Shown one piece after another: positions 1-6,418 of a stretch of 17,413 nt of DNA. Positions within the stretch are counted from its first letter, which is position 1; each line of letters starts with the position of its first letter. Made by a program: the position numbers and the translations under genes. The DNA is taken from positions 1 to 17,413 of the forward strand of contig JAEWYG010000223.1 of NCBI GenBank assembly GCA_023395755.1. The letters run 5' to 3'. The notes under the pieces are model-generated. The model was given only the letters and a program-made list of their open reading frames with translations. It had not been told where the DNA came from and made no database searches. The DNA comes from Actinomycetes bacterium (GTDB lineage: Bacteria > Actinomycetota > Coriobacteriia > Coriobacteriales > Eggerthellaceae).

Positions 1-300
1 CTGCTCAGGCGCTCCGAGAAACCCAGAATACACTGCATCAATCTCAACGCCAATCTTTTTCCAAGCCGCCAAATAGTCGCCTAGCATCTCGGTTGTGTCA
101 TGCATGAACCAACCAGGAAACGCAGTATGCGACGAGAAGAGACCTGTCGGTAGGGGGCAAACATCGCAGCCTGCTGCCGACAGTACGGGAATAGCAACAC
201 CGAGTGAGCATTTTCCATAACCGCACAAGTCATGTACGGCCGCCACGCGAGGAATGTAGGAACCATTGCGCTGGTAAAGATAGAGAGAAGATTCGCTCAT
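1..300 (-). CDS. Pyridoxal/pyridoxamine kinase, 5' part (runs off the window)
   Basis: Only the first 100 codons are present; the gene starts at the ATG complementary to 298-300 and is still open at position 1. The N-terminus reads MSESSLYLYQRNGSYIPRV and continues AAVHDLCGYGKCSLGVAIPV, then PLPTGLFSSHTAFPGW. This is the start of the ribokinase-like pyridoxal kinase fold (PdxY/PdxK group): the small glycine-rich substrate segment followed by a strand and the SxHT element that lines the pyridoxal site. The family phosphorylates pyridoxal, pyridoxamine or pyridoxine with ATP in the cytoplasm as vitamin B6 salvage. A Shine-Dalgarno AAAGGG lies about 6 nt before the ATG. It is 132 nt downstream of the small membrane protein at 433-627 on the same strand, so the two could share a transcript. 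The ATP-binding C-terminal half is outside the window, so PdxY versus PdxK cannot be decided. Family call is fairly sure. Confidence 0.85.
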   Translation of the reverse strand, partial: MSESSLYLYQRNGSYIPRVAAVHDLCGYGKCSLGVAIPVLSAAGCDVCPLPTGLFSSHTAFPGWFMHDTTEMLGDYLAAWKKIGVEIDAVYSGFLGAPEQ

Positions 301-432
301 CAAGTGCCCTTTCTTTGGAAGAAGCTAAACCACCGATTAAACGGATATGGTACGTCGAAGATCGACGGCAATACGAAGTGTTGCTGAATCGCAACCAACG
401 AAGCAGGTTGCGACTATCTAAAAAAGACTTGT
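301..432 (-). other. Spacer with two short hairpins upstream of the kinase
   Basis: This 132 nt gap holds two inverted repeats. One is CGTCGA at 353-358 with TCGACG at 362-367 (3 nt loop). The other is 8 bp, 389-396 with 406-413 (9 nt loop, core GCAACC/GGTTGC). Neither is followed by a T-tract on the minus strand, so I do not call a terminator. They may simply be structure in a shared mRNA leader of the kinase. No convincing sigma-70 promoter is seen. Confidence 0.3.
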
Positions 433-627
433 TTACTTATTGTCATCTTCTTCATCATCAAAGAAAGACCAGTCATCTTCGGTCTTCTCATGATTAGAGA
501 ATTGTTTGCGGGTTCGATGTTCCATTATGATGCAGGCAATAAGGCTTATCACCAGGCATATCCCGACTAAAACGCCAATGCCAGCGAAGGTTTCGAACAG
601 GAAATGATATATACTTCCGAAGTCCAT
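433..627 (-). CDS. Small single-pass membrane protein with acidic tail (DUF6724-like)
   Basis: A 64-residue protein beginning MDFGSIYHFLFETFAG. Residues about 15-36 form one hydrophobic membrane helix (GIGVLVGICLVISLIACIIM). It is followed by a basic patch (EHRTRKQF) and a strongly acidic end (DDWSFFDDEEDDNK). The positive residues after the helix suggest the tail is cytoplasmic. It reminds me of DUF6724, a family of about 60-residue proteins of unknown function that I associate with Coriobacteriia; this is from memory of its shape, not a search. The ribosome site is weak (AGGATAAGAAG a few nt before ATG). It is oriented toward the pyridoxal kinase, 132 nt downstream, and diverges from the histidine kinase at 780. 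The amphipathic, compositionally sensible sequence makes it a likely real gene despite its size; function unknown. Confidence 0.65.
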   Translation of the reverse strand: MDFGSIYHFLFETFAGIGVLVGICLVISLIACIIMEHRTRKQFSNHEKTEDDWSFFDDEEDDNK

Positions 628-698
628 AGCAGTCTTCTTATCCTATCTGCACGCGGGCCTACAAACACCCGGCGCATCCGATTTTCATTTCTCGGTAG

Positions 699-706
699 AG
701 TATACT
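699..706. promoter_or_regulatory. Candidate -10 element, palindromic, in a divergent intergenic region
   Basis: AGTATACT is a perfect 8 bp palindrome, so TATACT, a good sigma-70 -10 box, reads at 701-706 on the plus strand (toward the histidine kinase at 780) and at 704-699 on the minus strand (toward the small membrane protein at 627). No good -35 hexamer sits 16-18 bp upstream on either strand (plus: CCGATT at 678-683), so the call rests on the -10 alone. Confidence 0.35.
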
Positions 707-779
707 ATGCCCATGCATACTCAAGGTACTATCGAATGGAGATTCCTTCATATACGTTAAATGAAAGGATCGGGTGGGC

Positions 780-3614
780 ATGCGCCCTGAAAAACGGTTC
801 AAAGATGGTAGGCGCCTTACCTTCTATGTCGTTGCCGTTCTCATCGTGTTGGCGGTGGTGGGGGTGTCTTTTGCCCTCATGGGCTACATCGATCATAAGC
901 TACGGCAGGGTGCCGAGCAGCAGGTGATCACGTTTACGCAGCAGGCTGCAATTAGTGTATCTGATAAGATTTCCAATGCGCAGAATGCTATCTGGGCCTT
1001 TGAGGTGCAAACGGCCGATCCTACTACTCTCGTTTCTTCCCTCAAAGGCTTACGTGATCGTTTCGGTCTTGCAGCTGCAGCTTTTGCGGGTATGGACGGG
1101 GTTGGATTGGATGCCAATGGTAATCCTTTTTCTGTTGCCAGCCTTGGTCATGAAGAAACGGCGCTCTCGCAGGGGATTGCATCTTTCTCCCAAACTCTAG
1201 TTTTGGAAGACGGTCGAAGTGGACGGTTTGCTCAGCGACCACTCTTTATTGGAGATCAGCAAGTAGGTGCGCTGTACGTGCAGGTTCCTTTTGATTTATT
1301 TGCTATGGAGCAGCAGCTCGATATGTTTGATGGGCGTGGCTACTTCCTCCTGTTCGAGGGTTTGTCTGGAGAGATATTAGTTCCTCCTTCTGGAGAGACA
1401 ACAACTCCCCTTAGTGAAAATGAAACCCTCTATAATTTTTTGCAAGATGCGTCAGATGTCGAGGTGCCGCCGAGCCAAAATATTATCGATAGTCCGCTTG
1501 CGCTTGCAAGCGATACAAACGGAAATAGCATAGATTCTCTAAAGGAGGCTGTTGCCTCCGGTCAGACGGGATTTATTATTAGTCCCGTAGACGGAAAAGC
1601 ATGCTATGTATGCGTAGTTCCTGTTGATCAGGGCGGTTGGTATGTGTGCAATGTTATACCTGTAGAAAACGTACGCGCCGAGTCGGCGGTGGTATTGACT
1701 GCATTTCGAGTGGTGTTTAGCATTGTAATCATCTGCTTTGTTTCGGTTGTTGCCCTTATGTTCTCGACCTATCGTAAACGCATACGTGAGAACAACTTAA
1801 CGTCTAAAGCGCGCTTATATAAAGCGTTCTCGGAAAGCCTTGATTTGGCAGTAAGCCTATATTGCCCCTCTGATGCTACGATTGTGCCTATCGTTGCAAA
1901 GGTTGCGAATATCATGGGTTATACGTTTCCGGAAATAATGTCTGATTATACTCTCGTTGAAAAATTGCATCTTTCGAAAGAGGGCGCTGTGTTGTTTGAG
2001 CGGCTTCGTGCTGGCGAAGTGTCTGAGCTTATTCAAGGAGAATTTTCTGTTACTCATGCAAAAGCAGGGGAACAACGTTGGGTTTCGTATTCTGCAAGTC
2101 CGCTATTTTACGAGGGTAAGCAGCGTATTTTGGTAGTTTTTCGCGACGTAACTCAAGAAAAGAAGTTGCAGTTATCCATGAAAGACGCAATGATTGCTGC
2201 TGAAGTTGCGAACAAGGCGAAATCAGAGTTTCTCTCGCGTATGAGCCACGAGATTCGCACACCCATGAACGCTATTATCGGTATGCTGCAAATTGCGTTG
2301 TTGCACATTGGTGACCTACAAAAGACCCGAGAAAGCCTGAAAAAAATTGGAGCGTCTTCAAATCATCTACTGAATCTTATAAACGATGTGTTGGATATAT
2401 CGAAGATTGAAAGTGGAAAAACCGTACTTAACAGCGAGCCGTTCCGCTTGAGTGGTCTTGTGGAGCACGCAGTTGATTTCATAACGCCCCAGTGCGAGCA
2501 GAAACGTCAGATTTTGGAAGTGAAGCTACCCGAGAAGGATGAAGTATTTGTGGCTGATGCAGTACGCTTGCGTCAGCTTCTTGTCAATCTACTTTCTAAT
2601 GCCGTGAAATACACGCCCGAAGGGGGGCATATACGTCTGGCAGTTGCATTGTGCGCCGATACAGTGGCTGCTTACCGCTGCATTACGTTCACGGTGTCTG
2701 ACGATGGTATCGGTATGGCAGAAGAATTTAAGGATAGGCTGTTTGAACCGTTTGTTATGGAAGGACGCTCGAACGCCCAAGGTACCGGCCTCGGCATGCC
2801 TATCGTAAAGAATATCATTACCATGATGGGTGGAGACATTCACGTGGATACTGCCTTGAATAAAGGTACGACATTCATCGTGGTACTCAATCTGCGCGTT
2901 GCTTTCGATCCTGAGCGTCGCGCGTTGGAGGAGTCGGAGATTGTGGGCACCGCCTGGGATCGTTCGCTTGATGTATCGGGTCGGTCTGCCGATAAACCAG
3001 TTTCTCGCATTGAGAGGGTGCATAACAACGACCAAAGAAGTTTGACAAAACCCGTGTCTGAACCTGATGAAGTTTCCGCGAGCTCGAAGCAAGCCCCCCA
3101 GGAAGAATCTGCGGTAGTGCCGGCTCTTGAGGGTTTACGCGTGTTGTTGGCAGAAGATAACGATTTGAATGCTGAGATAGCTTGCGAGCTTCTTCAAGAG
3201 GCAGGATTGATTGTCGATTGGGCGGAGAACGGCCAATTTGCTCTGCAGAAGTTCGACGATTCGCCAAGTGGCTTCTATGATGTGGTACTAATGGATGTAC
3301 AGATGCCTCTTATGGATGGTTACGAAGCTACGCGTCGTATTCGCACGCTCGATCGTTGCGATGCGCAAACTATTCCCATCATTGCTATGTCGGCGAATGC
3401 GTTTTCCGAAGACATTCATGCATCGCTTGAGAGCGGAATGAACGCACATCTCTCCAAGCCTATCGACATGCGTAGAGTTCTTGAGGCAATTGCAACTCAT
3501 ACTCGCCGAAGTCGTGAGGGCGCAGCCTGTAAGAGTGGATGCTGCGCTGCGGGTCTCGCTTGTGCTGCCGACAAAACTACAACATTTGAATCTCGCACCC
3601 ATGGTGAGAATTAG
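780..3614 (+). CDS. Membrane-bound hybrid sensor histidine kinase (PAS, HisKA, HATPase, receiver)
   Basis: A 944-residue hybrid kinase. In order: a membrane helix at about 14-37; an extracytoplasmic sensing region of about 265 residues, probably Cache-like by its length and place; a second membrane helix at about 304-330; a PAS-like region at about 346-462 ending in VFRDVTQEKK; the HisKA dimerisation helix with MSHEIRTPMNAIIGM (phospho-accepting His490); the ATPase domain with N box LLSNAVKYTPEGG, G1 box DDGIGM and G2 box GTGLGM; a linker of about 75 residues; and a receiver at about 786-908 with acidic pocket EDN, phospho-acceptor Asp839 in LMDVQMPLMDGYEA, and signature lysine in SKPID. There is no Hpt domain and no response regulator gene nearby, so its partner must lie elsewhere. 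I chose ATG 780 because AAAGGAT lies 9 nt upstream; GTG 774, two codons earlier, is too close to it. The extreme C-terminus carries a cysteine cluster (C-x3-CC-x5-C, about residues 917-928). Signal and output are unknown. Confidence 0.93.
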   Translation: MRPEKRFKDGRRLTFYVVAVLIVLAVVGVSFALMGYIDHKLRQGAEQQVITFTQQAAISVSDKISNAQNAIWAFEVQTADPTTLVSSLKGLRDRFGLAAAAFAGMDGVGLDANGNPFSVASLGHEETALSQGIASFSQTLVLEDGRSGRFAQRPLFIGDQQVGALYVQVPFDLFAMEQQLDMFDGRGYFLLFEGLSGEILVPPSGETTTPLSENETLYNFLQDASDVEVPPSQNIIDSPLALASDTNGNSIDSLKEAVASGQTGFIISPVDGKACYVCVVPVDQGGWYVCNVIPVENVRAESAVVLTAFRVVFSIVIICFVSVVALMFSTYRKRIRENNLTSKARLYKAFSESLDLAVSLYCPSDATIVPIVAKVANIMGYTFPEIMSDYTLVEKLHLSKEGAVLFERLRAGEVSELIQGEFSVTHAKAGEQRWVSYSASPLFYEGKQRILVVFRDVTQEKKLQLSMKDAMIAAEVANKAKSEFLSRMSHEIRTPMNAIIGMLQIALLHIGDLQKTRESLKKIGASSNHLLNLINDVLDISKIESGKTVLNSEPFRLSGLVEHAVDFITPQCEQKRQILEVKLPEKDEVFVADAVRLRQLLVNLLSNAVKYTPEGGHIRLAVALCADTVAAYRCITFTVSDDGIGMAEEFKDRLFEPFVMEGRSNAQGTGLGMPIVKNIITMMGGDIHVDTALNKGTTFIVVLNLRVAFDPERRALEESEIVGTAWDRSLDVSGRSADKPVSRIERVHNNDQRSLTKPVSEPDEVSASSKQAPQEESAVVPALEGLRVLLAEDNDLNAEIACELLQEAGLIVDWAENGQFALQKFDDSPSGFYDVVLMDVQMPLMDGYEATRRIRTLDRCDAQTIPIIAMSANAFSEDIHASLESGMNAHLSKPIDMRRVLEAIATHTRRSREGAACKSGCCAAGLACAADKTTTFESRTHGEN

Positions 3615-3642
3615 TTCGTTCGGTATGTCCTTTGGCTGAACC

Positions 3643-3680
3643 CATGCCGTCGCCGTGAAGGAACGGCGAGGTCTGGCATG
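3643..3680. repeat. Two-part inverted repeat upstream of serS
   Basis: Outer arms CATGCC (3643-3648) and GGCATG (3675-3680) pair over 6 bp. Inner arms TCGCCGT (3650-3656) and ACGGCGA (3663-3669) pair over 7 bp around the loop GAAGGA. The two stems are separated by a 1 nt by 5 nt internal loop. No T-run follows, so it is a poor intrinsic terminator for the kinase gene. Its right half covers the place where a -35 would sit for the TATACT at 3688, so an operator is possible. Confidence 0.5.
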
Positions 3681-3687
3681 CGTGCGC

Positions 3688-3693
3688 TATACT
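3688..3693 (+). promoter_or_regulatory. Candidate -10 box for the serS operon
   Basis: TATACT lies 38 nt before the serS ATG, a normal distance for a short leader. The hexamer 17 bp upstream (GGCGAG, 3665-3670) does not resemble TTGACA, so either an activator or a different -35 is used, or the promoter is weak. The hexamer is the same as the ones found before the histidine kinase and the tRNA-Leu gene. Confidence 0.35.
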
Positions 3694-3731
3694 GGCATCA
3701 ACACGAACTACGAGCAAAAAGGAGCGCCACC

Positions 3732-5021
3732 ATGCTAGACCTTCGCTTCGTCCGCGAAAACCAGGAAGCAGTTGCCGAGGCTATGCGGAACCGTCATGCC
3801 TCATGGGATGCTGAGCGATTTTCTCGGCTAGACGAGACGCGTCGTGCGGTTATAGCGCAGGAGGAGGCGCTGCAGGCAGAGCGCAATGCGGCATCGAAGT
3901 CTATTGGTGCCATGATGGCTGCTGGAGAAAAGAGTGAGGCTGAGGCAGCTAAGGAGCGTGTGCGTGCCATTAATGAAGACATTGCCGCTATTGCTGCAGA
4001 GCGTGAAGCGGCTGATAATGCTTTACGCGAAATTCTTCTAAGTACGCCCAACATGCCTGCCGATAGCACGCCGATTGGCGCCAGTGAAGACGACAATCCC
4101 GAGGTGCGTCGTTGGGGTACGCCGCGCGACTTTGTTGCGGAAGGCGTGGAAATGAAACCGCACTGGGATTTGGGCTCCGATTTGGGCATTATCGATTTTG
4201 AGCGTGCGGTGAAGCTGGCTGCCAGCCGCTTTATTTTGTTGGGAGGTCTAGGAGCGCGCTTGGAGCGTGCGCTTATTAATTTTATGGCAGATACACACGG
4301 GTCGCGTGGCTACAAAGAGTGGTGGTGTCCGGCCATGGCTAATGCCGAGACCCTCACGGGCACGGGCCAGCTGCCGAAGTTTGAGGAAGATCTATTTCAT
4401 ACCACGGAAGGTCTGTATCTTATTCCTACCGCGGAGGTGCAGCTTACTAATATCCATGCAGGCGAAGTGCTTGAAGCCGATCGACTACCATTGAAATACT
4501 GCGCATTTACTCCTTGTTTTCGTGAAGAAGCGGGTAGTGCAGGTCGCGATACGCGTGGGCTTATTCGGGTGCATCAATTTGACAAGGTTGAGATGGTTAA
4601 GTTTGCTAAACCTGAAGAGAGTTTTGACGATCTTGAAGCTATGGTGGTCGATGCTGAGAACATTTTGCAATTGCTGGGTCTTCCGTATCGCGTGATAAGC
4701 TTATGTACCGGAGACATTGGATTTTCTGCTGCCAAGACGTACGATCTCGAGGTCTGGCTGCCATCTTATAACGGCTACAAAGAAATCTCGTCATGCTCGA
4801 ATTGCGTTGATTTTCAAGCCCGTCGCGCGAACATTAAATACCGCGACCCGGCCAACTTTAAGGGTTCACGCTATGTGCATACACTAAATGGCTCTGGCTT
4901 GGCAGTGGGTCGCACTATGGCTGCTGTCATCGAAAACTACCAACAGGCCGATGGTAGCATCAAAGTGCCCGATGTGCTGGTTCCCTATATGGGTGGCATT
5001 GAAGTTATCGTGCCGGAATAA
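3732..5021 (+). CDS. serS: Serine--tRNA ligase (SerRS)
   Basis: This 429-residue protein matches the normal bacterial SerRS length of about 420-430. It charges tRNA-Ser (and tRNA-Sec where present) with serine using ATP, in the cytoplasm. The N-terminus MLDLRFVRENQEAVAEAM is the classic SerRS start and leads into the long antiparallel coiled-coil arm (about residues 30-105) that holds the long variable arm of tRNA-Ser. The class II core follows: TGQLPKFEEDLF, motif 2 (FTPCFREEAGSAGRDTRG then LIRVHQFDKVEM), EISSCSNCVDFQARR, and motif 3 (LNGSGLAVGRTMAAVIENYQ), whose arginine binds ATP. I place the start at ATG 3732, not at an in-frame ATG 54 nt earlier, because AAAAAGGAG lies 7-8 nt upstream and the family begins exactly here. 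Its stop codon directly abuts an in-frame GTG of the next gene, so it probably heads a five-gene operon to 8648. Confidence 0.98.
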   Translation: MLDLRFVRENQEAVAEAMRNRHASWDAERFSRLDETRRAVIAQEEALQAERNAASKSIGAMMAAGEKSEAEAAKERVRAINEDIAAIAAEREAADNALREILLSTPNMPADSTPIGASEDDNPEVRRWGTPRDFVAEGVEMKPHWDLGSDLGIIDFERAVKLAASRFILLGGLGARLERALINFMADTHGSRGYKEWWCPAMANAETLTGTGQLPKFEEDLFHTTEGLYLIPTAEVQLTNIHAGEVLEADRLPLKYCAFTPCFREEAGSAGRDTRGLIRVHQFDKVEMVKFAKPEESFDDLEAMVVDAENILQLLGLPYRVISLCTGDIGFSAAKTYDLEVWLPSYNGYKEISSCSNCVDFQARRANIKYRDPANFKGSRYVHTLNGSGLAVGRTMAAVIENYQQADGSIKVPDVLVPYMGGIEVIVPE

Positions 5022-5051
5022 GTGCGCTACAAACAGAAACGCAGGGCGTAC

Positions 5052-5972
5052 GTGGCAACGAAGCGTAATCCGAAACAAGAAGCCAAGGCGGCCGCTGAAA
5101 AGGCATTGGCAACTGCTGCTAAAAAAAAGGCGGCCGCCGATGCAAAGGCTGCAGCTGTAGAAAAAAAGGCTGCAGCTGCTAAGCGGAAAACCGCCAATGC
5201 GAAAGAAAAAGCGGTTTCAAGGGTAAAGCCTCCTGCTTCCGTGCGTGTGCCGGATAAAAAAGACACTGAAGCAACGAATTCAGTAGACAATAAGGCTTCT
5301 CGGCAAAAAGCCCCCAAGCAAACGAAGCGCGCTCGCTGGCTTCTTTGGGTGATCTTGTCGTTTGTTGCGGTGTTGTTGATTGCAGCTGCCGGGTTTTCGT
5401 GGGATCGGTGGTTGCGTTACGATGACGTGGTCGACTTTCAAGGAGAATGGTTTATCGCTGACTCCGCGAAAGAGGTCGTTATCGATAAATCGGCTATCAA
5501 CCTGACCGAGGACGTGGCGTTTTTGTATCAGATTGATCCTGTTGCCAAAACTATCTCGTTTTCGTTCGGCAATAAAGAGAACGTCGGTCGTTATCGCTTT
5601 TCTTCCGATCGAAAGCAGCTGATTGTTATTGAGGGTAGTTCGTATACCACCTTATCCACTCTTTTTGAGGATATAGCCTTGGTATGGGAAAACCTCGTAC
5701 GTGGAGTGCGCGGCGAGCAGCCCGTTCAGCCCGAGGCTGGTAATGGTGTTACGGTGTTTCAACGGGAGAAAACTATCGTACCTTCGCCCGCCGCTGACGT
5801 TTCAGCCAGCAAGACTCCCGCGTCCGACGCTTCTGTGACAAATGAGCCTTCTTCGGCATTATCGAGCGGTGAGAGTGCTGTGGATGGTGCTTCATCCGAT
5901 ACTGCTGCTGAGCAAAAGCCCGATTCCTCCTCTCTTCCTGATACCTTGTTCGACAATGTTATGGATCAATAA
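5052..5972 (+). CDS. Single-pass membrane protein with Ala/Lys-rich N-terminus, function unknown
   Basis: About 306 residues. Residues 1-60 are almost entirely Ala, Lys and Glu (repeats of the type KKAAA and AEKA), probably a charged helical or coiled stretch in the cytoplasm. A basic stretch (KQTKRAR) then precedes one membrane helix (about 96-116, LLWVILSFVAVLLIAAAGF). The outer part, 120-225, is folded: it begins WDRWLRYDDVVDFQGEWFIA and has alternating strands (VVIDKSAINL, AKTISFSFG, RYRFSSDRKQLIVIE), like a small beta-barrel or lipocalin-like domain. The last 75 residues are Ser/Ala/Asp-rich and probably disordered. An in-frame GTG at 5022 directly follows the serS stop; I prefer GTG 5052, which has CAGGG 6 nt upstream, but both are possible. 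Its stop overlaps the next start (TAATG). I do not recognise a named family; the serS link suggests a conserved neighbourhood, not a function. Confidence 0.75.
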   Translation: MATKRNPKQEAKAAAEKALATAAKKKAAADAKAAAVEKKAAAAKRKTANAKEKAVSRVKPPASVRVPDKKDTEATNSVDNKASRQKAPKQTKRARWLLWVILSFVAVLLIAAAGFSWDRWLRYDDVVDFQGEWFIADSAKEVVIDKSAINLTEDVAFLYQIDPVAKTISFSFGNKENVGRYRFSSDRKQLIVIEGSSYTTLSTLFEDIALVWENLVRGVRGEQPVQPEAGNGVTVFQREKTIVPSPAADVSASKTPASDASVTNEPSSALSSGESAVDGASSDTAAEQKPDSSSLPDTLFDNVMDQ

Positions 5973-6418
5973 TGGCTCTGGTAATCGAACGTATTACCGT
6001 AATGGATGATCGCATATCGTGCTTGGTGGTTCTTGTGCCGCACACGCCACACTATACTACCCCTCGCCTGATTGCACGCATCGTGGCATCATTTCCTCAA
6101 CTATCGCGGCATGCGTGCGTGAACGAAGCGGGAGACACGTTCGGTGTCGTTATGAATCATACGTCGCTACCGCATTTATTGGAGCATATGGTAATCGACT
6201 TGCAAACGCGTGCTGAACCCTTTGATTCTGACAGTACGTTTGTGGGCACAACGGTCTGGACAGACGAGGTAGCCGGTCGTGCACGTATCGAAGTGAGTTT
6301 CACCGACGATTTGGTCGCTTTGCGAGCTTTTCGCGATGCCACTAACTTTCTGAATGAGGCGGTGGTACTCTATGGCAATGACTTCAGCTCACCTCACATT
6401 CGACCAGACGAGCGATAA
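5972..6418 (+). CDS. Stand-alone protein resembling the cyanophycin synthetase N-terminal domain
   Basis: A 148-residue soluble protein with no signal peptide or membrane helix. The centre reads TSLPHLLEHMVIDLQ (H68, E71, H72), followed by VGTTVWTDEVAGRARIEVSF and VALRAFRDATNFLNEAVVL. This order, an L-x-H-x-x-E-H helix, a strand, then an acidic strand and a helix, closely resembles the N-terminal (N) domain of cyanophycin synthetase CphA, whose GHVVEHVALELQ-type helix is characteristic. CphA also has ATP-grasp and Mur-ligase-like domains; neither is present here. It starts within the stop of the preceding gene (TAATG), a translational coupling signature, and its last 47 nt overlap the aminotransferase start. 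The function of the free domain is unknown; in CphA this domain helps bind the polymer. The family match is from recognition only, moderately sure; that it is a real gene is very likely. Confidence 0.75.
   Translation: MALVIERITVMDDRISCLVVLVPHTPHYTTPRLIARIVASFPQLSRHACVNEAGDTFGVVMNHTSLPHLLEHMVIDLQTRAEPFDSDSTFVGTTVWTDEVAGRARIEVSFTDDLVALRAFRDATNFLNEAVVLYGNDFSSPHIRPDER

Noticed and set aside
774..779. GTG 774 as start of the histidine kinase
   Set aside because: It is only 3-4 nt from the AAAGGAT ribosome site, while ATG 780, two codons later, has proper spacing. The difference is two residues.
2589..3092. 167-codon minus-strand frame inside the histidine kinase gene
   Set aside because: It is the antisense shadow of well-recognised HATPase sequence, has no domain pattern and odd composition.
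3678..3731. N-terminal extension of serS from ATG 3678
   Set aside because: SerRS proteins begin MLDLRFVREN; the extension would contain the -10 box and the ribosome site AAAAAGGAG.
3615..3731. T-box riboswitch before serS
   Set aside because: The leader is too short and has neither a T-box consensus nor a terminator/antiterminator pair; only an inverted repeat is seen.
5027..5317. 96-codon Ala/Phe-rich minus-strand frame
   Set aside because: It is the complement of the Ala/Lys repeats of the membrane protein gene; repetitive sequence leaves open frames on both strands.
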